Origin: CAVSWT01 sp963731745
Lineage (GTDB): Bacteria > Bacteroidota > Ignavibacteria > Ignavibacteriales > Ignavibacteriaceae
Assembly (NCBI GenBank): GCA_963731745.1
Contig: CAVSWT010000010.1
Location: forward strand, 434,001 to 498,000
Direction of reading: 5' to 3'
DNA length: 64,000 nucleotides
In this document: positions 17,489-26,060 of the stretch, piece after piece
Numbering within the stretch: the first letter of the stretch is position 1
How the letters are laid out: each line of letters opens with the position of its first letter
Program-made: the position numbers and the translations under genes
The notes under the pieces: model-generated
What the model saw: the letters and a program-made list of their open reading frames with translations, nothing else
Told to the model about the DNA's origin: nothing
Databases searched by the model: none

Positions 17489-18679
17489 ATGAATTTTCCA
17501 ATTTATCTTGATAATCATTCGACTACACAACTCGACCCCATTGTTTTTGAAGCAATGAAACCATATTTCCTTGAGAAGTTTGGGAACGCAGCAAGCAAAA
17601 ATCATTCATTTGGTTGGGAAGCTGAAAGCGCTGTTGAGAAAGCTAGAATAACTATTGCGGATTTTATTGGGGCTGATAAAAATGAAATTATTTTTACCAG
17701 CGGTTCAACAGAATCAATTAATTTAGCACATTTTGGAATTGCTCAGAGCTACTACTCCAAAGGCCGACATATAATCACATCTTCAATTGAACATAGCGCA
17801 GTTTTGGATTCGTTAAAGTACTTAGAACAAAAAGGATTTGAAGTAACATACCTTCCAGTTGATTCAGAGGGACAGATAAATCTTAATGAGCTGGAAAATA
17901 CGATTAAAGAAGATACGATTCTAGTTTCGATTATGTCGGCTAATAATGAAATTGGGACCATCAACAACATTAAAGATATTGGTGAAATTTGCAAAACGAA
18001 AAATATCTTTTTTCATACCGATTCAGCACAGGCAATCGGGAAAATAAATTTCAATGTTGACGAATGTAATGCGGATTTAGTTTCGTTCTCAGCTCATAAA
18101 ATTTATGGGCCCAAAGGAATCGGTGCACTTTATATCAAAAAGAAATCACCTAGCATAAAAATCGCTCCTCAGTTATTTGGCGGCGGACATGAAAATGGTT
18201 TAAGGCCCGGAACTTTAAATGTACCAGCTATTGTTGGATTTGAAAAAGCAATTGAGTTAGTAAGAGATAATTTTGAAAATGAAATTAATCATCTAAAAAA
18301 ATTAAGAAATAAATTATATTACGGATTAACTGAACACTTGGATGATATATATTTAAATGGTTCACTTGAAAATAGACTGCCAAATAATCTTAATCTAAGT
18401 TTTGAAGATGTTAAAGCAGAAACTTTGATAATGAATATGAGGAACATCGCAGTATCAACCGGAGCAGCTTGTTCTTCTGAAACTTTAAAAGCTAGTCATG
18501 TTTTAAAAGCAATTGGGCTGTCAGATGAACTTTCACACTCGTCTATCCGTTTTGGAATCGGACGATTTAATACTGAAGAAGAAATTGATTATACTATTGA
18601 GAATCTCGTAAAAACCGTAAATCAATTAAGAATAGAATCTCCAAAAAGAAAACTTAAATCACTTGAAACAATTAATTGA
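17489..18679 (+). CDS. iscS: Cysteine desulfurase (IscS/NifS type)
   Basis: PLP enzyme that takes sulfur from cysteine for Fe-S cluster assembly and other thio-cofactors. The ATG at 17489 (MNFPIYLDNHSTTQLDP) is the normal family start; a TTG further upstream in the regulator gene is unlikely. The protein is 396 residues. It has the PLP-binding Lys in SFSAHKIYGPKG, the catalytic Cys in STGAACSSETLKASHVL and the C-terminal SSIRFGIGRFNTEEEID. It lies downstream of the Rrf2 gene and upstream of an A-type carrier gene. No iscU homologue is visible in the window. Confidence 0.93.
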   Translation: MNFPIYLDNHSTTQLDPIVFEAMKPYFLEKFGNAASKNHSFGWEAESAVEKARITIADFIGADKNEIIFTSGSTESINLAHFGIAQSYYSKGRHIITSSIEHSAVLDSLKYLEQKGFEVTYLPVDSEGQINLNELENTIKEDTILVSIMSANNEIGTINNIKDIGEICKTKNIFFHTDSAQAIGKINFNVDECNADLVSFSAHKIYGPKGIGALYIKKKSPSIKIAPQLFGGGHENGLRPGTLNVPAIVGFEKAIELVRDNFENEINHLKKLRNKLYYGLTEHLDDIYLNGSLENRLPNNLNLSFEDVKAETLIMNMRNIAVSTGAACSSETLKASHVLKAIGLSDELSHSSIRFGIGRFNTEEEIDYTIENLVKTVNQLRIESPKRKLKSLETIN

Positions 18680-18688
18680 GAAAAACTA

Positions 18689-18994
18689 ATGGAAGATAAA
18701 TTAAATCAATATTTCAATTTAATTAAAGATGATCACCTGATATTTTTGAATTTTCTAAAAACTAAATTCCCGGTATTTCATAATTCTAATTTTTTCTATA
18801 GAGATTTCCATTATGGAGTGAGGAAGTTTTTAGAAAGTAAAGATATAAAGGTAACTTATCCGCAAGCTGAAAATATTGCAGACCAGCTGGCTGAATTTTT
18901 TGAAAATGAAAAGATTTTTGTAAGAGTAAACAATCAGGCTTGGAGAGTAAATTATCCGGAATTTGTGACCGCTGTCCCAGGTGATCCGTTATAA
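18689..18994 (+). CDS. Small protein of unknown function in the Fe-S operon
   Basis: I do not recognise this 101-residue soluble protein. It has no cysteine, signal peptide or membrane segment. It is rich in aromatic residues (FFYRDFHYG, WRVNYPEFV) and looks mostly helical at the start with a beta-like end. It starts 9 bases after the cysteine desulfurase gene and precedes the A-type carrier gene, so it is likely part of the same transcript. A role as a small partner of the desulfurase is conceivable from position alone. Confidence 0.65.
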   Translation: MEDKLNQYFNLIKDDHLIFLNFLKTKFPVFHNSNFFYRDFHYGVRKFLESKDIKVTYPQAENIADQLAEFFENEKIFVRVNNQAWRVNYPEFVTAVPGDPL

Positions 18995-19061
18995 TTCAAG
19001 ATTGAGTTGAATATCAATACTTATTTATATTATTTAAGAATACAAAAAAGGAATGATAATT

Positions 19062-19412
19062 ATGTCAAATGTTCAAACTGAAACAGAAATTAAAATATCA
19101 GATAAAGCTGCACAAGAAGTTCAAAAAATTAGAAGCGAGAATAATATACCGGATACATACGGGCTGCGTGTAGGCGTTAAAGGCGGCGGCTGTTCCGGGT
19201 TAACTTATACTCTTGGTTTCGATGCAGAGCAAAAAGAAGGTGATACCATAATTGAGGATAAAGATGTTAAGCTGTTTGTGGACGGCAAGAGTCTCTTTTA
19301 TTTAAGCGGAACCGTGCTTGATTTTACAGACGGACTAAATGGAAAAGGTTTCGTTTTTAATAACCCCAATGCTGTTAAAACTTGCGGCTGCGGCGAATCA
19401 TTCGGAGTTTGA
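19062..19412 (+). CDS. A-type Fe-S carrier (IscA/ErpA/HesB family)
   Basis: Carries and delivers Fe-S clusters to apoproteins. The protein is 116 residues from the ATG at 19062, which has AAAGGA nine bases upstream; an ATG nine bases earlier gives three extra residues but sits too close to that signal. The three conserved cysteines are in GGGCSGLTYTLGFD and at the C-terminal CGCGESFGV. The family is sure; whether it is equivalent to IscA, SufA or ErpA cannot be told from sequence alone. Confidence 0.9.
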   Translation: MSNVQTETEIKISDKAAQEVQKIRSENNIPDTYGLRVGVKGGGCSGLTYTLGFDAEQKEGDTIIEDKDVKLFVDGKSLFYLSGTVLDFTDGLNGKGFVFNNPNAVKTCGCGESFGV

Positions 19413-19444
19413 TACAAGAATAATCAACTAAATAAATTTATTGT

Positions 19445-19471
19445 TTGATCAATAATCTTTTGTTCGAACAA
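19445..19471. promoter_or_regulatory. Paired palindromes upstream of superoxide dismutase (candidate operator)
   Basis: TTGATCAA (19445-19452) and the perfect 12-base palindrome TTGTTCGAACAA (19460-19471) have centres 17 bases apart and end 46 bases before the SOD start. Their position suits a repressor or activator site. I cannot name the regulator. Confidence 0.3.
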
Positions 19472-19517
19472 TATTTATTAATTCAAAAGTAAATATTATC
19501 TGAAGGAGGATTAACTA

Positions 19518-20126
19518 ATGGGAAAATTTGAATTGCCAAAATTACCCTATGACTATGATGCATTAGAACCATATATTGATAAACAAACTATGGAAATACA
19601 TCACACGAAACATCACAATGGTTATGTAACTAAATTGAACGGAGCTGTTGAAGGAACAGAGCTAGAAGGTAAATCTCTCGAAGACATTTTAAAAAATGTG
19701 TCTAAGCATCCTGTCGCAGTTCGTAATAATGGCGGCGGTCATTATAACCACTCTTTGTTCTGGACAATTATGAAAAAGGGCGGCGGCGGATTCCCTAAAG
19801 GAGATTTAGAGCAGGCTGTAAACGATTCATTTGGTTCGTTTGAAGAATTCAAAAAACAATTCAGCAATGCAGCAGCAACGCGTTTCGGCTCAGGCTGGGC
19901 GTGGCTAATTGTTGCAAATGGTAAACTGGAAATTACTTCTACTCCAAATCAGGATAATCCAATTATGGATGTTGCTGATAAAAAAGGAACCCCGATACTT
20001 GGTCTTGATGTATGGGAACATGCTTATTATCTAAAATATCAGAACAAAAGACCGGATTATATTGAGAATTGGTGGAACGTTGTTAATTGGGAAGAAGTAA
20101 ACAAAAATTTTAGCAAAGCTAAATAA
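19518..20126 (+). CDS. Superoxide dismutase, Fe/Mn family
   Basis: Converts superoxide to hydrogen peroxide and oxygen. The 202-residue protein has the four metal ligands in the expected places: His in MEIHHTKHH, His in GGGHYNHSLFW, and Asp and His in LDVWEHAYYLKYQNKRPDYI. The metal (Fe, Mn or either) cannot be decided safely from sequence. Unlike most genes here it has a strong Shine-Dalgarno sequence (AAGGAGG at 19503-19509). It follows the Fe-S genes after a 105-base gap with its own possible operator and is followed by a terminator. Confidence 0.95.
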   Translation: MGKFELPKLPYDYDALEPYIDKQTMEIHHTKHHNGYVTKLNGAVEGTELEGKSLEDILKNVSKHPVAVRNNGGGHYNHSLFWTIMKKGGGGFPKGDLEQAVNDSFGSFEEFKKQFSNAAATRFGSGWAWLIVANGKLEITSTPNQDNPIMDVADKKGTPILGLDVWEHAYYLKYQNKRPDYIENWWNVVNWEEVNKNFSKAK

Positions 20127-20165
20127 GTATTTTTAGCTCGCTTATTTAGTAAGGCTAACTATAAA

Positions 20166-20191
20166 GTGCCGGATTTTCATCCGGCATTTTT
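20166..20191. terminator. Rho-independent terminator after superoxide dismutase
   Basis: TGCCGGAT (20167-20174) and ATCCGGCA (20179-20186) form a perfect 8-base-pair GC-rich stem with a 4-base loop, followed by a T run. It lies between the convergent SOD and RDD genes and may stop transcription from both sides. Confidence 0.85.
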
Positions 20192-20210
20192 AATTAATTC
20201 AAATTATCTT

Positions 20211-20936
20211 TCATTTTCCATTTAAATAATTATAATCTTTAATAACTGTATAAAGAAATGGTAGTGGTTTTATATCTGTACTAATTCCCATTTTACGAGC
20301 TATTTCATTTTTAGTTTTTTGAATAATTTCTTCATACACGATGTGATCTGTGATTTTACTTATTTGATTTAAAACCTCCGTTATAATTGTAATATCACCG
20401 TCATTTAAATTTAAAGCTTCAGGGAAATAAACCTCATATGTTTCTTCAACCTTCCTAAATATAGTATCCTCAAGCGAGAAGTCTTTTTTTAGTTTTATAA
20501 CAGAAGTATTTGCAGCCAGATCTCCAAGCCTCTGCCCTTTCCCATTTATAAACATTGTTATCATAGCTACAGTACCATAGCTGAAAGTTACATCAATAGG
20601 ACGAATTATCCATCTTAAAAAATAATTTATAAATGTAGGCTGAGTTCCATCTAACTTCACTACTTTTATTTTTCGAATTTTTTTACCAAACGATTGTCCA
20701 TTCAAAAATAATTCGCAAACCAGATCATAAAAGAAAACCGGCAAAAGGATCAAAGACCAAAATCCTATTGAGATTGGTATCGTATTATTTAGTATCGATG
20801 CCATTATTAATATTGCAATCATGTAACCGATAATTATTAAGTAATCGATTAATGATGCCAATATGCGGTCCCCAATGCTGGCTATCTCAAACTCAATGGT
20901 TACATTTTGGGTTGTTTCTATTTGAATTTGCTGCAT
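20211..20936 (-). CDS. RDD-family membrane protein
   Basis: The 241-residue protein has the RDD domain pattern (IASIGDRILASLIDYLIIIGYMIAILI near the N-terminus, then FGKKIRKIKVVKLDGTQPTFINYFLRWIIRPID). It has about three membrane helices and a cytoplasmic C-terminal region of about 100 residues. RDD proteins have been linked to ion transport, but most are uncharacterised. It is the last gene of the SpoIIM/MoxR/DUF58 set, 63 bases after the DUF58 gene, a neighbourhood commonly seen for this family. Confidence 0.8.
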   Translation of the reverse strand: MQQIQIETTQNVTIEFEIASIGDRILASLIDYLIIIGYMIAILIMASILNNTIPISIGFWSLILLPVFFYDLVCELFLNGQSFGKKIRKIKVVKLDGTQPTFINYFLRWIIRPIDVTFSYGTVAMITMFINGKGQRLGDLAANTSVIKLKKDFSLEDTIFRKVEETYEVYFPEALNLNDGDITIITEVLNQISKITDHIVYEEIIQKTKNEIARKMGISTDIKPLPFLYTVIKDYNYLNGK

Positions 20937-20999
20937 GTCTTTTTCAAGTTCAATTTTTATTAATTAAATTTATTTAGGAAACTAGGTGAATGTTAAAAT

Positions 21000-22331
21000 C
21001 TAAATAATCCCCCTGGCTTTTAATTCAAGGTACTTATTAATAGTATTAATAGATAAATTTTCAGGAGTGGTTAAAATAGATTGAATATTATTTTTTTCCA
21101 GCTCTTTTACTATTTGCTTCTTATCCAAAATAAATTTTTCCGCAACAGATTTAATGTAGATTTGCTCAGTGTTCTCCGTATTAGAATCCAGCAAGGTTTG
21201 AAGTTCAGTGTTCTTAAAAAATATAATTACCAGAAGATGGTAAAGAGAAAGCTTTTTTATGTAAAATAATTGTCTTTTCAAACCATCAAGAGTTTCAAAA
21301 TTAGTATAAAGAAGCATCAAGCTTCTGTGTTTAATTTTAGTTAATATTTCAGTACATAATTTTTCATAATCTGATTCTAAAAATTCTGTTTCCTGATTGT
21401 AAAGTACTTCAAGTATTTTTAACATTTGAGTTGAACGATTTTCAGCTGGCAAGACGGTGCCTATTTTATGTGAAAAAGTAACCAAACCGGCTTTGTCTTG
21501 TTTATGGATTGCAATATTTGAGATAACCAAACTTGCGTTAATAGCGTAATCAACTAAGCTCATTCCGTCAAAAGGCATTTTCATTATTCGGCCCATATCG
21601 ATTACACTATAAACCTGTTGAGATCTTTCATCTTCGAAATGATTAACCATCAATTCATTTTTTCTTGCTGTGGCCTTCCAGTTTATGGTTTTGTAGTCAT
21701 CCCCGGTTACATAATTCCTTATCTGGTCAAATTCTGTTGAGCGTCCAATCTTTCTGATCTTTTTAATTCCAGCCTCTGTAAGCCGGTTTGAAAAAGCTAA
21801 TAATTCATAGTTGTGCATTTGAATAAAAGAGGGATAAACCGGAACAGTTACATCTCCATCAAAAATAAATTTTCGCTTTATTAAATTTATGGGTGAAGAA
21901 ACAAATAGATTTAAATTTCCAAAATTATATTCCCCTCTTTTGGTAGGCTTCAATTTGTAGGAGATAATTTTATTCTCTCCCGGATTTAATTTTAATTTAT
22001 CTTTTAAATTTCTTATTTGAAATTGATATGGAATCTCATCAACTAAATCTATATTTATTTTAAAGTTATACCGATTCTTAATCAATATAGATATAACATT
22101 CTCATCGCCATTCGAAAATCGTAGTGGAGTTTTTCGTTTTGCATTCACACCTTTCTGATTTATAAATAAAACCAATCCATCAGAAATTAACATAATGCAC
22201 AGCACCAATAGCAAAAGTTTAGGAATTAAAATAAAATTTATGGAGAAATACGATAAGATAAATAAAAGCACTAATCCCCAACTATAAATAAATAACTTTG
22301 GTGAAAGATAAAATTTTTGGAAAAAGTTCAC
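21000..22331 (-). CDS. DUF58 domain membrane protein
   Basis: The 443-residue protein has two membrane helices at the N-terminus (residues ~10-55), a beta-rich middle and the DUF58 core IRKIGRSTEFDQIRNYVTGDDYKTINWKATARKNELMVNHFEDERSQQVY. The core leads into a degenerate von Willebrand A-like fold (VIDMGRIM, near residue 245). DUF58 proteins are regularly encoded next to MoxR AAA ATPases and are thought to be their partners. The GTG start overlaps the last base of the MoxR stop codon, which fits joint action. The substrate is unknown. Confidence 0.85.
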   Translation of the reverse strand: MNFFQKFYLSPKLFIYSWGLVLLFILSYFSINFILIPKLLLLVLCIMLISDGLVLFINQKGVNAKRKTPLRFSNGDENVISILIKNRYNFKINIDLVDEIPYQFQIRNLKDKLKLNPGENKIISYKLKPTKRGEYNFGNLNLFVSSPINLIKRKFIFDGDVTVPVYPSFIQMHNYELLAFSNRLTEAGIKKIRKIGRSTEFDQIRNYVTGDDYKTINWKATARKNELMVNHFEDERSQQVYSVIDMGRIMKMPFDGMSLVDYAINASLVISNIAIHKQDKAGLVTFSHKIGTVLPAENRSTQMLKILEVLYNQETEFLESDYEKLCTEILTKIKHRSLMLLYTNFETLDGLKRQLFYIKKLSLYHLLVIIFFKNTELQTLLDSNTENTEQIYIKSVAEKFILDKKQIVKELEKNNIQSILTTPENLSINTINKYLELKARGII

Positions 22332-23311
22332 TATCGTGGAACCTCAACATTATCTATTATTTTTTTTATGATTTCATCCAACTGAATACCCTCCATTTCT
22401 TTTTCGGGAGTCAAAATTAAACGGTGCTTCAACACTGGATAAATAATTTCATTTACATCATCGGGAGTAATGAAGTCTCTTCCTTTCATTGCAGCTAATG
22501 CTTTTGCACTCGTAATCACTGACAGCGAAGCACGTGGTGAACCACCTAAATAAAGATTTCTATTATTGCGAGTTTTGCTAATAATTTCAGCAACATATTT
22601 GGCAATATTTTCATCTATGTGAATTTCTCTAGTTTTGCTTCTATATTTTTCTAGATTCGAAGTACTTAATACTGTCTTTATCATCGATAAATCGTTTGAA
22701 TTTTTCCTATTATGAAGTTCCAGTAAAATCCGGGTTTCTTCTTCTAACGATGGATAATTTATTTCTGCTTTGAATAAAAATCTATCAAGTTCAGCTTCCG
22801 GAAGCCTATAAGTTCCTTCATGTTCAATAGGATTTTGTGTTGCGAACACGATAAATGGCTGATCCATTAAATAAGTTTTACCATCAACTGTAATTTGTCT
22901 TTCTTCCATAACTTCAAACAGTGCAGCTTGAGTTTTAGCAGGTGCTCTATTGATTTCATCAATCAAAATTATATTTGAAAATATCGGGCCTTTGTTAAAT
23001 TCAAATTCAGAAGTTTTCATATTAAATACTGATGTTCCAATAATGTCGGAAGGCATCAAATCAGGTGTAAATTGTATTCTTGAAAAATTACTTGAAATAG
23101 TTTTTGCTAGAATCTTCGCGATTAATGTTTTTGCTATTCCGGGAACACCTTCAATCAGCACATGGCCATCAGCCAGAACAGCAGCTAACAACAAATCAAT
23201 AATTGCATCTTGTCCGACAATTATTTTTTTTACTTCATTTCTAATTTCATTCACCGAATTATGCAATTCAGTAAAATCAGTTCTAGGCGATATGTTAAAT
23301 TGTTCTTCCAT
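22331..23311 (-). CDS. MoxR-family AAA+ ATPase
   Basis: Cytoplasmic ATPase of the MoxR group, believed to help assemble or activate partner proteins of the VWA/DUF58 type. The protein is 326 residues from the ATG at 23311; a TTG ten codons upstream is less likely. Walker A is GVPGIAKTL, Walker B is ILIDEINRAPAKTQAAL, sensor 1 lies in FIVFATQNPIEHEGTYRLPEAELDRFLFK, and the GGSPRASLSVI sensor-2 arginine region is present. It overlaps the upstream DUF4350 gene by 17 bases and the DUF58 gene by one. Confidence 0.92.
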   Translation of the reverse strand: MEEQFNISPRTDFTELHNSVNEIRNEVKKIIVGQDAIIDLLLAAVLADGHVLIEGVPGIAKTLIAKILAKTISSNFSRIQFTPDLMPSDIIGTSVFNMKTSEFEFNKGPIFSNIILIDEINRAPAKTQAALFEVMEERQITVDGKTYLMDQPFIVFATQNPIEHEGTYRLPEAELDRFLFKAEINYPSLEEETRILLELHNRKNSNDLSMIKTVLSTSNLEKYRSKTREIHIDENIAKYVAEIISKTRNNRNLYLGGSPRASLSVITSAKALAAMKGRDFITPDDVNEIIYPVLKHRLILTPEKEMEGIQLDEIIKKIIDNVEVPR

Positions 23312-24482
23312 AATTTCCTGTATTATTATAAAATGATTCAATCAAAGAATTTAAATTCTTAAGGTCGGACTCAGTGATTTTATTTTGAACTTGTATTTTA
23401 TTTATAAAATTGAAAATAGATTTTACTTGATCTAAGTTGACTTTTGATTTCTCAGCAATCAAAGACAATTCTTCAGCATTAAATGATTTGCCTTTTATGT
23501 AATAGTTATTTCTCAAGTGATCAAAAAAATAATTGATTTTTTTCTCGGCAATATTTTTATGATCTTTCTTCTGATAATAAAGCTTGCCTATCGTTTCAAT
23601 AAATTCAAGAGTTGTATTTTTTAATGGTCTTACAACTGGAATAATTCTTTGCTTTCTTTTTCCTTCAAAAATAATGTAGAATATTATAATTGAAATTGAA
23701 GTATAATAAGCCCATGAAAGCGACTCTTTGCTAAGAACATAAACTAAAGGAGTTCGAATCATACTTTTTCCAGCTTTATAGTACTCATCCCAATAAGTAG
23801 TACTTTCAGCAGGAAGATAAGAAAGAGATTTAAAAATATAGTCTGAATTTGCTGTATCTAAAATATTGTAATTTGTAAAAGCTAGTGGTATGAGATTCAA
23901 ATATAAATTACCATCGCCAATTTTTAGTTTTATGAAATTAGGTTTGTCTGAATCGTTTAAACCTAAAATAACTGCATTAGAATCATTAAAGCTTGTGAAA
24001 TAACTGTCAAAAGGAATTTTTCTAAATCTATAATCATGATTTCTTTTCAATCCCGGATTACAGAATTTTACTTTTAATGTATCATCTTCGACAAAACTAA
24101 ATGACGAATTTACATTGAATGTATCACGAAATGTTTGATTAAAATAACTCGCCGCAATGAAAACATTATTACCATCATTAATAATATTTAATAATGCTTG
24201 AGCGTCAAGTTTATCCGGAGAAAAGTTATCGTTAATAAAAATATAATTTGATCCTGAATCTTTTATAACAGCTGCATTATAGACAGGTTTGTTGATCGTG
24301 AGGAAACCATAATCAAATAATTCTTCTGCTACATGATAAGTTACAAAATTGCCATATGGGATTTTATCGTCTTTTGAAAAACTGTAAGTCCAATCAATTT
24401 CCTTTGGTGAAAGCAGTATAAATAAAATCAGAATCAAGAAAAGTGAAACTAATATGACAATATATTTAGTATACTTTTTCAT
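23295..24482 (-). CDS. DUF4350 domain membrane protein
   Basis: The 395-residue protein has an N-terminal membrane helix (residues ~8-26) and an extracytoplasmic DUF4350-like domain (YGNFVTYHVAEELFDYGF, GNNVFIAASYF), related to GATase-like folds but without an obvious catalytic triad. A second helix (near residues 260-280) and a helical cytoplasmic C-terminus follow. Proteins of this kind usually sit between DUF4129 and MoxR genes, as here. It overlaps the DUF4129 gene by 4 bases. No enzymatic role is known to me. Confidence 0.75.
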   Translation of the reverse strand: MKKYTKYIVILVSLFLILILFILLSPKEIDWTYSFSKDDKIPYGNFVTYHVAEELFDYGFLTINKPVYNAAVIKDSGSNYIFINDNFSPDKLDAQALLNIINDGNNVFIAASYFNQTFRDTFNVNSSFSFVEDDTLKVKFCNPGLKRNHDYRFRKIPFDSYFTSFNDSNAVILGLNDSDKPNFIKLKIGDGNLYLNLIPLAFTNYNILDTANSDYIFKSLSYLPAESTTYWDEYYKAGKSMIRTPLVYVLSKESLSWAYYTSISIIIFYIIFEGKRKQRIIPVVRPLKNTTLEFIETIGKLYYQKKDHKNIAEKKINYFFDHLRNNYYIKGKSFNAEELSLIAEKSKVNLDQVKSIFNFINKIQVQNKITESDLKNLNSLIESFYNNTGNYGRTI

Positions 24483-25207
24483 TTGCTTTGATTTATACTA
24501 CTATCGAAATCAAAAAAGGCATCTTTAATTTTGATAAAGTTATCTTTATCAACCGGCAATTCTCCATACCAAATCCATTCAAAGATTGAAGTTAATTTTT
24601 CAAAATTACTATGAAATTGAGTTTTCTGAATTTCTTTAGAATAAGCTGAATTAGTTTTGTTCAGTTGCCATTCGATTATTTTTTTATCCGAAAGATGTTT
24701 TAACATTTTAAGATAATGTAATCTTACTGCTAGTCGATAATTGTTGTTATTAACTGCATCTAAAATCTTTTCATCAAAGTTAATCCGGTTTATGTCTTCT
24801 TCTTCAAAATTATTTTTACCTGCTTCCCCGCTTGTTTTCCCATAAAATATTCCTCTAACATTCGATTTAAGTAAAATAAAAATCACCAGAAATGCAGAGA
24901 CTGCTGTAATTAAATACAAAAAATATTTAAAGTACATTGAAAAACCTTTTGAGGAAAATAAATTTTGAAAATAATTATTTATCCAAATTTTTATTTTATC
25001 CCAAAAACTAAGTGGTGCTTCCACTCTATCGTATAAAAATTCTTTGTTATTTCGATATTGATTTAATGTGCCTTTAGAGGGAATTCGAACATTAACTTTT
25101 GAAGTATCGTATACAACATTCTGAATCAAAGAGTCTTCTATAACTTTACTCTGAGCCATTAGGAATGTTGGAGTAACAAAAAAAATAATTATTAGAAAAT
25201 ATTTCAC
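24479..25207 (-). CDS. DUF4129-type membrane protein
   Basis: From the GTG at 25207 the protein begins with a clean signal peptide (MKYFLIIIFFVTPTFLMAQ), and the start lies 4 bases after the preceding stop. A TTG at 25243 would add 12 residues and overlap the upstream gene. After an extracytoplasmic stretch comes a membrane helix (YFLYLITAVSAFLVIFILL). A cytoplasmic region follows with NNYRLAVRLHYLKMLKHLSDKKIIEWQLNKTNSAY, the DUF4129 pattern. It belongs to the SpoIIM-to-DUF58 cluster. Function unknown. Confidence 0.72.
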   Translation of the reverse strand: MKYFLIIIFFVTPTFLMAQSKVIEDSLIQNVVYDTSKVNVRIPSKGTLNQYRNNKEFLYDRVEAPLSFWDKIKIWINNYFQNLFSSKGFSMYFKYFLYLITAVSAFLVIFILLKSNVRGIFYGKTSGEAGKNNFEEEDINRINFDEKILDAVNNNNYRLAVRLHYLKMLKHLSDKKIIEWQLNKTNSAYSKEIQKTQFHSNFEKLTSIFEWIWYGELPVDKDNFIKIKDAFFDFDSSINQSK

Positions 25208-25211
25208 GGTC

Positions 25212-26060
25212 TTATGAAATATTATTTGGATTAATTGATTCAATCTTCTGCATCAGACCCCTTGCTTCTTTTTGTTCGACGAGATTAAAGTAATGGAAGG
25301 TAATCCCTATTATCCCAATAGTATAAAAGAAAAATGAAAACATGTATAGAATACTTGATATCATTACAATTGTTTCACTTACACCGGATCCTTTATTTAA
25401 TGTGTGCAGCATTCCAATGAAAGACGCAATTGTCATCGGAACACGAAGAATAAATGAAAAGAAATATTGAATTACTGCAAATATTAAAATTAAACCAAAG
25501 GTAAACCACCAATTATCTTTAATTAGATAACGGCACCTTTCAAAGGAATCAAAAAATCCTTTATGCTCAATCATTTTTACCGCATAAATAGTTGACAATG
25601 TTATTGATAAATAAATTCCTGGTATAACAAATAATAAAGTTCCAATTATTATTGCAAAAAAGACACCAATTGATGTACCCATAAACGGGAAAAATAACTG
25701 TTTTGTTTTTTGAAATACGTCATCTACTTTAATTTCCAAAACGTCTTTTTCAAAATATAAATATAGATACGAGTATGTTACTGTAATAAGAAGATGAAAA
25801 GTTAACAATAAGCAAAAGTAATACAGTAAAAATAAAGGCCAGTTATAACTAAATCGAATGGCGGAAATTGAAATATTGTTGATATTAGTGGAATTATATA
25901 ATCCCCCAATAATTCCGCTTAGTAATGCAGCAGGTCCTACAATAAATAATATTGAAAGAGCAAGATTTTTTAAATTTTGCTTAAGGAATTCGAAAGTAAC
26001 ATTAATTAACTCCCCAAAATCTCGCAATTTTCTAAATTCAATTATTTCAGTTGAAATCAT
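25212..26060 (-). CDS. Polytopic membrane protein in the SpoIIM/MoxR cluster
   Basis: The 282-residue protein has about six membrane helices. It resembles the membrane domains found in glycerophosphodiesterase-like and DUF975-type proteins (FKQNLKNLALSILFIVGPAALLSGIIGGLY; GTLLFVIPGIYLSITLSTIYAVKMIEHKGFFDSFERCRYLIKDNWW). It has no catalytic motif. It overlaps SpoIIM upstream by 14 bases and lies directly before the DUF4129 gene. Probably a membrane component of the same complex (inference). Confidence 0.65.
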   Translation of the reverse strand: MISTEIIEFRKLRDFGELINVTFEFLKQNLKNLALSILFIVGPAALLSGIIGGLYNSTNINNISISAIRFSYNWPLFLLYYFCLLLTFHLLITVTYSYLYLYFEKDVLEIKVDDVFQKTKQLFFPFMGTSIGVFFAIIIGTLLFVIPGIYLSITLSTIYAVKMIEHKGFFDSFERCRYLIKDNWWFTFGLILIFAVIQYFFSFILRVPMTIASFIGMLHTLNKGSGVSETIVMISSILYMFSFFFYTIGIIGITFHYFNLVEQKEARGLMQKIESINPNNIS

